Origin: Bacteroidota bacterium
Lineage (GTDB): Bacteria; Bacteroidota; Bacteroidia; Flavobacteriales; Flavobacteriaceae
Assembly: GCA_024278565.1 (NCBI GenBank)
Contig: JAJRSY010000330.1
Location: forward strand, 1-30,442
Length of the DNA: 30,442 nucleotides
Reading direction: 5' to 3'
The position numbers were made by a program, and so were the translations under genes. This document shows, piece by piece, positions 7,451-16,132 of the stretch. Position 1 is the first letter of the stretch; each line of letters starts with the position of its first letter. A model generated the notes under the pieces. It ran no database searches. It saw only the letters and a list, made by a program, of their open reading frames with translations, and was not told where the DNA came from.

Positions 7451-9007
7451 TCAACCTTTTCCGCCTAAATATGTACATGCTTTGAGTTGATTTACCCCTG
7501 AAAAGTCCACCTTGGCTTTTTGATATCCATACGTGGATGTCAAATTTCTATTTAGATCAATGTCGTCTACATTAACCTGAATATCATCCATGGTGAACTG
7601 GGAAGGGTGCTCATAACCTGCTGCATGGGTGATTTCTAACAACTCTTTACTGAAAGTCTTAAAATACTGTGCCAACCGGTCTGATTTTAAGGGGACATTA
7701 ATTCCGTTCTGTCTCCATTTGCTTTGAGTGGCAATACCAGCAGGACATTTATTGGTATGGCAAACTTGGGCTTGAATGCAGCCGATACTCATCATCGCCT
7801 CTCTTGCCACATTGATACAGTCTATCCCCATTGAAAAGGCCATAGCGGCTTTGGCCGGAAACCCTAATTTTCCACTGCCGATAAACACGATACGATCAGT
7901 TAGGTTTCGTTTCAAGAACACCTTGTAAAGACTTGAAAACCCATATACCCAGGGTAAAGATACGTGATCGGCAAATGAAGGTGGTGCCGCACCTGTGCCA
8001 CCCTCGCCACCATCTACCGTAATAAAATCAGGGCCCTTGCCTGTTTCTACCATCGTATCTGCCAATAGCTCCCACTGGTCCAATTTTCCGATGGCACCTT
8101 TTATTCCTACCGGCAGTCCGGTTTCTTCTGCAATGGTCTCGATCAACTGCATCAATTCCGGAATAGTGCTGAAAGCCTTGTGCGTGGAAGGCGAGAGCAC
8201 ATCTTTTCCTATTTCAACACCTCGAATACCAGCGATTTCAGCGGTAATCTTTGCACCGGGCAAAACACCGCCTTTTCCCGGTTTTGCCCCTTGCGATAAT
8301 TTTATCTCGATTGCTTTTATACACGTATTGCCATCAACCAGCTTTTTCAATTTTTCAATGGAGAATCCCCCCTCCTTTGAACGAACCCCAAAGTAACCTG
8401 TTCCGAAATGAAAAATCACATCGCCTCCTTGTTTATGGTAGGGCGAAAGTCCGCCTTCACCTGTGTTGTGATATCCCCCCGCTTTGGCAACCCCTTTGTT
8501 CATTACTTCTATAGCAGCTGCCGAGAGTGACCCAAAGCTCATGGCCGAAACATTGATCACCGATGCAGGGCGATAGGGTTTTCTGCGTTGGTTGTATTGC
8601 CCCATTACTTTGGCACAGGGCACAAAAGATTTATCGGTCGCATTGGGGTGGCTCTCCGCAACCCTATAGGCCATCATTTGGTTTTTTACGAAAATGTGCT
8701 GATGGGCGTAAATATCACGATCTGTACCAAAACCTTCGTAATTGTTTTCCTTTTTTGCAGAGGCATAGATCCAACTTCTTTCTATGCGGTTAAAGGGAAG
8801 CTCTTCTCGATTGTTTGCGACAAAATACTGCCGCATTTCAGGTCCGATGCTTTCCAGCCAATACCTCAAATGCCCCACCACGGGAAAGTTATGTGAGATG
8901 GTATGCGACTTTTGGATAAAAACATCACGTATAGCAACAAGTGCTAGGGCAATCACTACCCAAAGCCACCATGAAATGTTCGACAAAAATTCAAGAAGTG
9001 CTTCCAT
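7451..9007 (-). CDS. FMN-binding glutamate synthase-family protein, membrane-anchored
   Basis: A 518-residue protein corresponding to the FMN/glutamate-synthase domain of GltB without the amidotransferase or C-terminal parts. Residues about 9-28 form one membrane helix (ISWWLWVVIALALVAI). The TIM-barrel core shows INVSAMSFGSLSAAA, GGYHNTGEGGLSPYH, IEIKLSQGAKPGKGG and TVDGGEGGTGAAPPSFADHV. Three cysteines spaced C-x5-C-x4-C (Cys410, 416, 421, in CIQAQVCHTNKC) match the [3Fe-4S] site of GltB. Stand-alone proteins of this kind are common in Bacteroidota. They are annotated as glutamate synthases, but their electron donor and real substrate are uncertain because the glutaminase half is absent. 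No gltD-like partner is adjacent. Confidence 0.88.
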   Translation of the reverse strand: MEALLEFLSNISWWLWVVIALALVAIRDVFIQKSHTISHNFPVVGHLRYWLESIGPEMRQYFVANNREELPFNRIERSWIYASAKKENNYEGFGTDRDIYAHQHIFVKNQMMAYRVAESHPNATDKSFVPCAKVMGQYNQRRKPYRPASVINVSAMSFGSLSAAAIEVMNKGVAKAGGYHNTGEGGLSPYHKQGGDVIFHFGTGYFGVRSKEGGFSIEKLKKLVDGNTCIKAIEIKLSQGAKPGKGGVLPGAKITAEIAGIRGVEIGKDVLSPSTHKAFSTIPELMQLIETIAEETGLPVGIKGAIGKLDQWELLADTMVETGKGPDFITVDGGEGGTGAAPPSFADHVSLPWVYGFSSLYKVFLKRNLTDRIVFIGSGKLGFPAKAAMAFSMGIDCINVAREAMMSIGCIQAQVCHTNKCPAGIATQSKWRQNGINVPLKSDRLAQYFKTFSKELLEITHAAGYEHPSQFTMDDIQVNVDDIDLNRNLTSTYGYQKAKVDFSGVNQLKACTYLGGKG

Positions 9008-9062
9008 TTTCGATAACGGATTGTTTATTGTTAATTGACTGCTAATTGTTCACTGTTCACTA

Positions 9063-9274
9063 CCCACTGTTCATTGTTTTTCGTTGCTCGTTGTTCGTTG
9101 ATGGTTTCTCGTTTATTTGTAGGTTCCATAATCAATAACCCAGTGTTAAGTTAAGCATAAAAAGACGCCCCAAGGCTCATTCTTTTTCATTTCATAAAAT
9201 TCAAAAAATAACTTCGCCTTAACCGCCATTTTACACTTAACTTAACACTAGTATCTACTGCCCACTGTTCATTG
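9063..9274. repeat. Intergenic element: 14-bp direct repeats around a 14-bp perfect inverted repeat
   Basis: CCCACTGTTCATTG occurs at 9063-9076 and again at 9261-9274, the second copy reaching into the last codons of the M20 gene. Between them, AGTGTTAAGTTAAG (9142-9155) is exactly complementary to CTTAACTTAACACT (9236-9249). To the left, 9010-9110 is a run of degenerate TTGTTC/ACTGTTC units. No coding sequence is visible. The arrangement resembles a small non-autonomous element or remnant, but the direct repeats do not touch the inverted repeats as true target duplications would. Confidence 0.5.
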
Positions 9275-10543
9275 ATTAAGAAAATCCAAGCTCATTTCCG
9301 TAAATGTTTTGACCCCTAACATCAATCCACTGTCATCAATTAAAAAATCAGGGGTGTGGTGCGGAAAAGATTCTGTTGAACCTGGGGTCATTCCCCCTAA
9401 GAAAAAGTAAAACCCGGGTACCTCTCTTTGAAAGTATGAGAAATCCTCAGCACCCGTAATCGCTTTCATAATCTGAACATTTTCTGCACCTGCAATACGT
9501 TGCATGGTCGGTAACATTTGATCCACCAAAGCAGGGTCGTTAAAGGTGATATCGGTGAAATCCTTGATTTGAATAGTTGCTTCACCGCCATAGGCCTTGG
9601 CTATGGTCGGCACCATTTCCATCATTCTTTTGTTTATATGGTCTTTCATACCATAATCCAAGGTTCTGATGGTTCCGATCATTTCAGCACTTTCGGGTAT
9701 GATATTAAACCGAATGCCACTTTTTATCTTGCCCACCGTGATCACGGCCGCTTCTTGTGTCAATTTGGTCTCACGGCTGATAATGGTCTGAAGGCCATCT
9801 ATGATCTTGGCACTGATTAAAATGGGGTCAACGCCCGACCATGGTTGTGAACCGTGGCTTTGTTTACCTTTGACATTGATTGAAAAATATTGGGCGGCGG
9901 CCATTATTCCACCAGATTTGTAACGAATCACACCTACTGGGGTCTGTGAGTTGATATGCAGCCCGAAAATAGCATCGACCTTTGGGTTTTCAAGAACCCC
10001 TTCTTTTACCATCATCAAAGCACCACCTTCCTCACCCGGTGGTGGGCCTTCTTCTGCGGGTTGAAAGATGAATTTTATGGTGCCCTTGATTTTATCTTTA
10101 TTCTTCGAGAGAACCTCTGCTACACCCATTAATATGGCAATATGCGTATCGTGGCCACAAGCGTGCATGACCCCCACTTTTTCGCCTCCAAAATCTGAAG
10201 TTACGTTTGATTTATAGGGCAGATTATTGCGTTCGGTAACGGGTAGTGCATCTATATCAGCTCTTAAAGCAATGACCTTACCGGGCTTATTTCCTTTGAG
10301 CAAGCCAACAACGCCTGTGTGGGCCACACCGGTCTGCACTTCGATACCTAGTGATTTGAGGTGCTTTGCTATTTTTTCCGCAGTCTTGAACTCGCGATTG
10401 CTCAGTTCAGGATTTTGGTGAAAGTACCTTCGCCATTCGACTACCTTGTCTTCAATAGAGTTGTAGTCTTTTTCTAAATTGGGTTGTTGTGCAAAGGCAA
10501 CACTTGTTGCAAGCAATATTGCTGCGTGTACTAGTTTATTCAT
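9269..10543 (-). CDS. Secreted M20-family amidohydrolase / carboxypeptidase
   Basis: A 424-residue M20D metal hydrolase of the HipO / N-acyl-amino-acid amidohydrolase type. It has a signal peptide (MNKLVHAAILLATSVAFA), the metal-site motifs LRADIDALP and MHACGHDTH (Cys129, His131), the catalytic/ligand pair in QPAEEG, a dimerisation (lid) domain with GSQPWSGVDP, and a closing GAEDFSYF metal-site motif. It probably removes acyl groups from amino acids or peptides in the periplasm. It lies 11 bp downstream of the DsrE-like gene and is likely co-transcribed with it. The stop codon sits inside a 14-bp direct repeat shared with 9063-9076, so the last few codons may have been acquired from the repeat. 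Confidence 0.9.
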   Translation of the reverse strand: MNKLVHAAILLATSVAFAQQPNLEKDYNSIEDKVVEWRRYFHQNPELSNREFKTAEKIAKHLKSLGIEVQTGVAHTGVVGLLKGNKPGKVIALRADIDALPVTERNNLPYKSNVTSDFGGEKVGVMHACGHDTHIAILMGVAEVLSKNKDKIKGTIKFIFQPAEEGPPPGEEGGALMMVKEGVLENPKVDAIFGLHINSQTPVGVIRYKSGGIMAAAQYFSINVKGKQSHGSQPWSGVDPILISAKIIDGLQTIISRETKLTQEAAVITVGKIKSGIRFNIIPESAEMIGTIRTLDYGMKDHINKRMMEMVPTIAKAYGGEATIQIKDFTDITFNDPALVDQMLPTMQRIAGAENVQIMKAITGAEDFSYFQREVPGFYFFLGGMTPGSTESFPHHTPDFLIDDSGLMLGVKTFTEMSLDFLNQ

Positions 10544-10554
10544 AAGTATCTGGT

Positions 10555-11100
10555 TTAAAATTTAATAAGCCTATAATTTTCATCTTGTAGTTGAATCAAT
10601 GCCGTCATGGCAGAAAGCGATAATTGTACGCCTTCTATAAGCTCGTTCTTTGGAAAGTCACGTGCTTTAGAAGACTGCCCACAGAAAATAATCTGTGCAC
10701 CGCTATCTAACAACGATTGAATCAGTTTTTGATTCGGATTGTTGGTTCCGTATCGCTTTTGATAGGCCTCGTTGGTGATAATATCTTTAGATGCATTATG
10801 GTGAACCACCAAAGCCACTGACAATTGCTCGATAGGTAATCCACTTTGGGCGTGCATGTTTAAAAAACGGGCAGCCGTCTCTATACTTCCATTGAGGTCT
10901 TCATTTGATTCAGGTGAGTTCATGATATCGAAGACTGCTTTGTATGACCTGCTTGTATCTACCTTGAAGTCGGTATTCTCAATAGTGAACACTTCTCCGA
11001 AGTCCATAATAATTGGCCCTTTCGATTTTGTTTGTGAAAGACCTATAGTAGTGCTGAAAATCAAGCCTAAAAACAACAAATTACATATGGGTAGTTTCAT
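10555..11100 (-). CDS. DsrE-family-like secreted protein
   Basis: A 181-residue protein starting MKLPICNLLFLGLIFSTTIG, a clear signal peptide. The mature part has the fold outline of DsrE/DsrF-like proteins: YKAVFDIMNSPESNEDLNGSIETAARFLN, then LSVALVVHHNASKDI, and a single cysteine in AQIIFCGQSSKAR at the site where sulfur-carrier relatives hold their active Cys. The function of the periplasmic Bacteroidota members is not known to me. An upstream in-frame TTG at 11130 would add ten charged residues before the signal peptide, so the ATG at 11100 was chosen. It precedes the M20 gene by 11 bp in the same direction. Confidence 0.75.
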   Translation of the reverse strand: MKLPICNLLFLGLIFSTTIGLSQTKSKGPIIMDFGEVFTIENTDFKVDTSRSYKAVFDIMNSPESNEDLNGSIETAARFLNMHAQSGLPIEQLSVALVVHHNASKDIITNEAYQKRYGTNNPNQKLIQSLLDSGAQIIFCGQSSKARDFPKNELIEGVQLSLSAMTALIQLQDENYRLIKF

Positions 11101-11242
11101 TGGTTTGTTTGATTTTCTAAATATATTCAAATTCGATAAGATTCAGCGCTTTTGTTCATAATTATTAAGGAGTTCTTATTTGAGTAAGCGTTATTATGGC
11201 TAAATTCACACCGCTTTATAAAAGAATAAACTGTATACGAAT

Positions 11243-13573
11243 TTGGAGAATTTTATCGATCAGTTGAATGATGCCCAAAAGGCGCCCGTTTTGCACAAAG
11301 ATGGCCCGTTGATGGTGATAGCGGGTGCCGGTTCGGGTAAGACCAGGGTACTGACCTACCGTATTGCCCATTTAATGGACCAGGGGGTAGATGCATTTAA
11401 TATTCTTGCCTTGACCTTTACCAACAAGGCGGCCCGTGAGATGAAAAAGCGTATTGCAAATATTGTTGGTGGTTCTGAGGCCAAAAATCTTTGGATGGGT
11501 ACTTTTCATTCGGTCTTTGCAAAATTGTTGCGCTTTGATGGCGACAAACTTGGTTTTCCTAGCAATTTTACCATTTACGATACGCAGGATTCGCAACGTT
11601 TGATTTCCTCTATTATCAAAGAAATGGGGCTTGACAAGGATATTTACAAATACAAACAGGTACAAAACCGCATTTCGTCTTATAAGAATAGTTTGATTAC
11701 CGTCAAGGCCTATTTGAACAATCCTGATCTGGTGGAAGCCGATGCCATGACGAAACGCCCCCGAATGGGCGATATATACCACAATTATGTGGAGCGCTGT
11801 TTTAAGGCAGGGGCGATGGATTTTGATGACCTGTTGTTGAGAACCAACGAGTTATTGACCCGTTTTCCCGAGGTATTGATGAAATACCAAGATCGGTTCC
11901 GTTATATTTTGGTCGATGAGTACCAAGATACCAACCATTCACAGTACTTGATCGTAAAAGCATTGTCCGACAGGTACCAGAACATTTGCGTGGTGGGCGA
12001 TGATGCGCAGAGCATATACTCTTTTCGTGGGGCGAACATCAGCAACATCCTGAATTTTCAGAAAGATTATGATGAGGTGGGCATGTACCGGTTAGAGCAG
12101 AATTACAGATCCACCAAAAACATTGTGAATGCGGCGAACTCGATCATAGCCAAAAACAAGAACCAATTGGAGAAGGTGGTATGGACCGATAATGACGAAG
12201 GTGCTGCCATAATCATACACCGTAGCCCTACTGATGCCGAAGAAGGGCGCTATGTGGCAGGTTCGATCTGGGAAAACCGAATGCAGCACCAAATGGCAAA
12301 TGGGCAGTTCGCCGTATTGTACCGCACCAATTCACAGTCCCGTTCAATCGAAGATGCCCTGCGAAAGCGTGATATACCCTATCGTATCTATGGCGGGCTA
12401 TCGTTTTACCAGCGGAAGGAAATCAAGGATGTACTGTCATATCTGCGTTTGGTCATCAACCCCAAAGATGAAGAAGCCCTAAAACGGATCATCAATTTTC
12501 CAGGGAGGGGCATTGGCCAGACTACGGTGGATAAACTTGTGGTTGCCGCCAACCATTATGGGCGTTCTATTTTTGAGGTGATCGAAAATAGTGATAAAAT
12601 AGACTTAAAGATCAATGCGGGCACCAAAAGAAAGCTGCATGATTTTGTGACCATGATCAAGAGCTTCCAGATCATGAACGAGAATGCCGATGCCTTTGTG
12701 CTTGCCGAACATATAGCCAAAAAAACGGGGATTCTGTTGGAGTTTAAAAAGGATGGAACTCCCGAAGGTATCGCCAGAATGGAAAATATCGAAGAACTGC
12801 TCAATGGTATCAAAGATTTTGTGGAAGGGCAAAAGGAGCTGGCGGACGCAACTGGAAACATCGGCGAATTTATGGAAGATGTAGCCCTAGCGACCGATTT
12901 GGACAAAGATACGGGCGACGATGACCGCGTGGCGCTTATGACCATTCACATGGCGAAAGGTCTTGAATTTCCGTATGTGTATATTGTGGGTATGGAGGAA
13001 GATTTGTTTCCCTCCGCCATGAGCATGAACACCCGAAGTGAGTTGGAAGAAGAGCGTAGGTTGTTTTATGTAGCGATTACAAGAGCTGAAAAACAGGCCT
13101 ATTTGACGTATACCCAAAACCGCTACCGTTGGGGGAAACTGATCGATGCCGAACCCAGCAGGTTTTTAGAAGAGATCGATGAGCGGTATGTTGAGAATCT
13201 AACGCCTATTGATAGTGTTGCCTACCGCTACAAACCTCTTATCGATTCCGATATTTTTGGCGATGTGGACAAAAGCAGGTTGCGGCAGGTAAAACCGGCA
13301 AACGGGACTCCACCACTCGTTGGCAAACCCAATGAAAAACAACTTCGAAAGCTTAGAAAGTTGAAACCTGAATTGACCTCGCCAACCAATAATACAAACA
13401 CAATTCACCCCAATTTAAAAGAGGGTGCACTTGTGGACCATACCCGGTTCGGTCGGGGCAGGGTAACCAATATCGAGGGTGCGGGCAATGATAAAAAGGC
13501 CGAAATTTTTTTTGAAAAAGGAGGCGTTAAGAAGTTATTGTTGCGGTTTGCGAAGTTAGAGGTGGTTTCGTGA
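11243..13573 (+). CDS. pcrA: UvrD/PcrA-type superfamily 1 DNA helicase
   Basis: A 776-residue 3'-5' helicase of repair and replication. In order: Q motif LNDAQ (8-12), Walker A AGAGSGKT (27-34), Ia-region ALTFTNKAA, motif II VDEYQDTN, motif III GDDAQSIYSFRGA, motif IV LEQNYRST, motif V MTIHMAKGLEFPYV and motif VI EERRLFYVAITRA. A C-terminal Tudor-like domain (VDHTRFGRGRVTNIEG) follows, as in PcrA proteins that bind RNA polymerase. The start is TTG: no ATG lies upstream in frame, and the first internal Met is at residue 24, after the Q motif, so the TTG must be used. Its 3' end converges on the esterase gene with 13 bp between. It could be named uvrD; Bacteroidota usually have one such gene. 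Confidence 0.93.
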   Translation: MENFIDQLNDAQKAPVLHKDGPLMVIAGAGSGKTRVLTYRIAHLMDQGVDAFNILALTFTNKAAREMKKRIANIVGGSEAKNLWMGTFHSVFAKLLRFDGDKLGFPSNFTIYDTQDSQRLISSIIKEMGLDKDIYKYKQVQNRISSYKNSLITVKAYLNNPDLVEADAMTKRPRMGDIYHNYVERCFKAGAMDFDDLLLRTNELLTRFPEVLMKYQDRFRYILVDEYQDTNHSQYLIVKALSDRYQNICVVGDDAQSIYSFRGANISNILNFQKDYDEVGMYRLEQNYRSTKNIVNAANSIIAKNKNQLEKVVWTDNDEGAAIIIHRSPTDAEEGRYVAGSIWENRMQHQMANGQFAVLYRTNSQSRSIEDALRKRDIPYRIYGGLSFYQRKEIKDVLSYLRLVINPKDEEALKRIINFPGRGIGQTTVDKLVVAANHYGRSIFEVIENSDKIDLKINAGTKRKLHDFVTMIKSFQIMNENADAFVLAEHIAKKTGILLEFKKDGTPEGIARMENIEELLNGIKDFVEGQKELADATGNIGEFMEDVALATDLDKDTGDDDRVALMTIHMAKGLEFPYVYIVGMEEDLFPSAMSMNTRSELEEERRLFYVAITRAEKQAYLTYTQNRYRWGKLIDAEPSRFLEEIDERYVENLTPIDSVAYRYKPLIDSDIFGDVDKSRLRQVKPANGTPPLVGKPNEKQLRKLRKLKPELTSPTNNTNTIHPNLKEGALVDHTRFGRGRVTNIEGAGNDKKAEIFFEKGGVKKLLLRFAKLEVVS

Positions 13574-13586
13574 GGTAAAAGTATTG

Positions 13587-14441
13587 TTACAAATGCACCT
13601 CAATAAAAGCCTTTAGCTTGACCGAAGTGTCAAAAAGACTTACACCCACCCACCCATGGCCTTCGTTTTCATATAATGTAAACTCGTGGATAACGCCCAA
13701 AACTTCTAACTTGTCACTTAAGTCACTGCTCTGGGAAATAGAAACCAATGGATCTTGACCCCCATAAAAAAGAATGGTTGGGGGAGCCGTAGCAGTGACC
13801 TGAAACAACGGACTTATTTCTTTTAGAAACGACAGGTCTTCACCATATAAACTTAGTAAATCTTGAATTTCAGGATTTGTACTATTCAAATAGGCCTCAT
13901 CACGAAGGTTGGTCGGCCCAACAATACTACATACCATTTTCACTTTATTGTCCAAGTCAAAGGCATAGCTCCAGAGCAGTGCTAAATGTCCACCGGCACT
14001 CACTCCTATAAACCCAATATCATCTGAAATTTGATATTCGTTTCGATTGTCTTTCAAATGATCGATAACAGAGGTTATATCATTTACCTGTGTTGGGTGC
14101 ACAGGTACATTGTCATTTGCCAAGGTATAGTTCATGTTTACTACGGCAATATTTGGCAAATCCCTTAAAATAAAGTCCTTAAAAGCATTCATATCATTTT
14201 TATCACCACTTGTCCAACCACCGCCATGAACCAATACTATTACCTTTGTGGCAAGCGTTCTCTCTTTTGGCAGATAAATATCATAGGTCTGTTTGGAATC
14301 TGAACCATAAGAGATATCGGTAATCGTCTTGAACTCTAATAACAAGGCGGGTTTTTCTATCTTTGGTTCTTCATTCTTAGAACAAGAATATAGACAAACA
14401 AAAGAAATTGTAATTAAGATGGTGTATACTAACTTTTTCAT
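13587..14441 (-). CDS. Alpha/beta-hydrolase (esterase-like) lipoprotein
   Basis: A 284-residue protein with a lipoprotein signal (MKKLVYTILITISFVCLYSC, lipid-bearing Cys20), so it is attached to a membrane, probably the outer one. The hydrolase has the oxyanion motif HGGGW at 72-76, nucleophile elbow GVSAGG with Ser148, an acid in GGQDPLVS and the catalytic His in NEGHGW. The pattern is that of the BD-FAE / carboxylesterase group, which includes feruloyl and acetyl-xylan esterases, but the true substrate cannot be told. It is divergent from the YciO-type gene, with 47 bp between the two starts. The gene is AT-richer than the helicase gene beside it. Confidence 0.82.
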   Translation of the reverse strand: MKKLVYTILITISFVCLYSCSKNEEPKIEKPALLLEFKTITDISYGSDSKQTYDIYLPKERTLATKVIVLVHGGGWTSGDKNDMNAFKDFILRDLPNIAVVNMNYTLANDNVPVHPTQVNDITSVIDHLKDNRNEYQISDDIGFIGVSAGGHLALLWSYAFDLDNKVKMVCSIVGPTNLRDEAYLNSTNPEIQDLLSLYGEDLSFLKEISPLFQVTATAPPTILFYGGQDPLVSISQSSDLSDKLEVLGVIHEFTLYENEGHGWVGVSLFDTSVKLKAFIEVHL

Positions 14442-14488
14442 GATAAAAAATATATCTTACTTTGAATAGTGCCCATTTGAGATAAATT

Positions 14489-15109
14489 ATGTCCGAATAT
14501 ATAAAAATATACGAAGAGAACCCAAACCCGAAAGAAATTAAAAGGGTGGTTGAGGTATTACGAAAAGGCGGTTTGGTCATATACCCTACCGATACGGTCT
14601 ATGGTCTTGGTTGCGATATAACAAAAACCCGTGCTTTGGAAAAGATAGCCCGAATTAAAGGCATAAAGCTGGCAAAGGCCAATTGGTCATTTATCTGTGC
14701 CGATTTAAGCAATCTTTCTGATTATGTACGTCAAATAGACACTGCTACATTCAAGATTTTAAAACGAGCCTTGCCAGGCCCCTATACCTTCATATTACCA
14801 GGAAACAATAGTTTGCCCAAAAGTTTTAAAAAGAAGAAGACCGTAGGTATTCGTGTGCCCGACAATTCAATTACCAAGGCCTTGGTCGAAGAATTGGGCA
14901 ACCCCATTGTTTCTACCTCAATACATGATGCCGATGAGCTGTTGGAGTACACAACAGACCCAGAGCTCATTTTTGAAAAATGGAACAATTTGGTGGACAT
15001 GGTTATCGATGGGGGGTACGGCGATAATGTGGCATCGACCGTTATCGACCTTTCACAAGATGAGCCACAAGTACTTCGTGAGGGCAAAGGCAGTCTTGAT
15101 GTTTTATAA
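14489..15109 (+). CDS. YciO/Sua5/TsaC-family protein (YrdC fold)
   Basis: A 206-residue YrdC-fold protein. KGGLVIYPTDTVYGLGCD is the family's N-terminal signature, and PGPYTFILPGN, KTVGIRVPDN, NPIVSTS and STVIDLSQDEPQVLREG follow in order. Members make the threonylcarbamoyl-AMP used for tRNA t6A37, but this one resembles the YciO branch (compare PGNYTFIL, IGMRVP and TVIDL in E. coli YciO). The conserved KGR-x-x-x-P segment of TsaC/Sua5 reads KGIKLAKANW here. Activity in t6A synthesis is therefore possible but uncertain. It ends just before a strong terminator. Confidence 0.82.
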   Translation: MSEYIKIYEENPNPKEIKRVVEVLRKGGLVIYPTDTVYGLGCDITKTRALEKIARIKGIKLAKANWSFICADLSNLSDYVRQIDTATFKILKRALPGPYTFILPGNNSLPKSFKKKKTVGIRVPDNSITKALVEELGNPIVSTSIHDADELLEYTTDPELIFEKWNNLVDMVIDGGYGDNVASTVIDLSQDEPQVLREGKGSLDVL

Positions 15110-15139
15110 TTTACCCGAATTTCAAAAAGTATGAAATGC

Positions 15140-15168
15140 AAAAAGCCCACCAATTGGTGGGCTTTTTT
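15140..15168. terminator. Bidirectional intrinsic terminator
   Basis: AAAAAGCCCACC-AATT-GGTGGGC followed by TTTTTT: a perfect stem of at least 7 GC-rich pairs extended by A/T pairs, with T runs on both strands. It lies between the convergent YciO-type and OmpA lipoprotein genes and can end transcription from both sides. Confidence 0.92.
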
Positions 15169-15184
15169 AGTATAAAAAGTATGC

Positions 15185-16036
15185 CTAATTGTTGATGGCA
15201 GGATCTTTCATGCCCTCTTCGATCATACTATAGAACTGATCGATTTTTGGAAGCACCACAATTCGGGTTCTTCTGTTTCTGGATTTTTCGGTTGTAGACA
15301 AAGGTACATACTGTGATCTTCCTGCAGCGGTCATTCTTTTTGGATCTACCCCGTAATCGTTCTGTAAAACCCGAACAACGGCTGTGGCACGTTTTGTACT
15401 TAGATCCCAGTTATCTAATAGAATTCCCTTTCTGAAAGGTACGTCATCGGTATGGCCCTCAACCATGAATTCAAAATCAGGTTTGTTGTTCACGACCTTG
15501 GCAACCTTGCCCAGTACTTCTTTGGCACGACCTGTTAGGTTATAGCTTCCACTACTGAACAACAACTTGTCAGAGATGGAAACAAACACAACACCTTTTT
15601 CAACACTTATCGTGATATCCTCATCATCTAAATTACCCAAGACTCCCTTTAAACTTTGTACCAGAGAGAGGTTTACAGAGTCTCTTCTTGTGATTGCATT
15701 TTGTAATTTTCTAATGGTAAGGTCTTTCTCTTGAAGACTTTCCAAAGATTTTTCAAGGTTTTCGGCACCCTTGGTTGTCAAAGTGGTCAAATTACCCATA
15801 TTATTGATCAAATCTTGATTGTTCGCTTTAAGAAATGTATTTTGATCTTTCATGGTCTTTAATCTTGAGGTAGCTGTGGCCTTTTCCTCCAAACAATCGT
15901 TCAACTTGACCGTGGCGGAGTTCAATAAATCCTGCCCTTGTTTGTGTTCGGTCTCTAGGTTTTTGAATTTCTTTTGTGATACACAAGAGGATAACAATAT
16001 AGTTGCCCCCATAACACCTAAAATGATTTTTTTCAT
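15185..16036 (-). CDS. OmpA-family outer-membrane lipoprotein
   Basis: A 283-residue protein. The lipobox LLSSC places the lipid-bearing residue at Cys18. Residues about 20-130 are a coiled coil rich in E/K/L/N. The C-terminal OmpA/MotB domain carries the peptidoglycan-binding signature VEGHTDDVPF...NWDLSTKRA and NRRTRIVV, and ends in KIDQFYSMIEEGMK. It should tether the outer membrane to the cell wall. It is a paralogue of the protein at 6106-6882, which has lost these residues. It is followed by the bidirectional terminator and preceded by a candidate promoter at 16096-16127, so it is probably a single-gene unit. Confidence 0.9.
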   Translation of the reverse strand: MKKIILGVMGATILLSSCVSQKKFKNLETEHKQGQDLLNSATVKLNDCLEEKATATSRLKTMKDQNTFLKANNQDLINNMGNLTTLTTKGAENLEKSLESLQEKDLTIRKLQNAITRRDSVNLSLVQSLKGVLGNLDDEDITISVEKGVVFVSISDKLLFSSGSYNLTGRAKEVLGKVAKVVNNKPDFEFMVEGHTDDVPFRKGILLDNWDLSTKRATAVVRVLQNDYGVDPKRMTAAGRSQYVPLSTTEKSRNRRTRIVVLPKIDQFYSMIEEGMKDPAINN

Positions 16037-16095
16037 GATTTTGGTTCTTAAATGATATTAATAATTGTTTTTTGATGTGTTCAATCAATAGTAAA

Positions 16096-16127
16096 AAAAT
16101 GTAAACAGTACTATCTTGTTTTGCAAA
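16096..16127 (-). promoter_or_regulatory. Candidate promoter of the OmpA lipoprotein gene
   Basis: On the minus strand, TTTG (16127-16124), a 20-bp spacer and TACATTTT (16103-16096) match the Bacteroidota form TTTG-N17..23-TAnnTTTG except for the last base. The leader to the ATG at 16036 would be about 50 nt. The -33 box lies close to the end of the upstream glycosyltransferase gene. Confidence 0.4.
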
Positions 16128-16132
16128 ATTAG

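Noticed and set aside
7995..8396. 133-residue plus-strand frame inside the glutamate-synthase-like gene
   Set aside because: Antisense shadow: proline/serine-rich translation of a well supported gene with family motifs on the other strand.
9010..9110. Repeated TTGTTC/ACTGTTC units, considered as a CRISPR array
   Set aside because: Units are 6-10 bases, degenerate and without regular spacers; no cas genes in the window.
11101..11130. TTG start extending the DsrE-like protein by ten residues
   Set aside because: It would place charged residues before the signal peptide; the ATG at 11100 gives a normal signal peptide.
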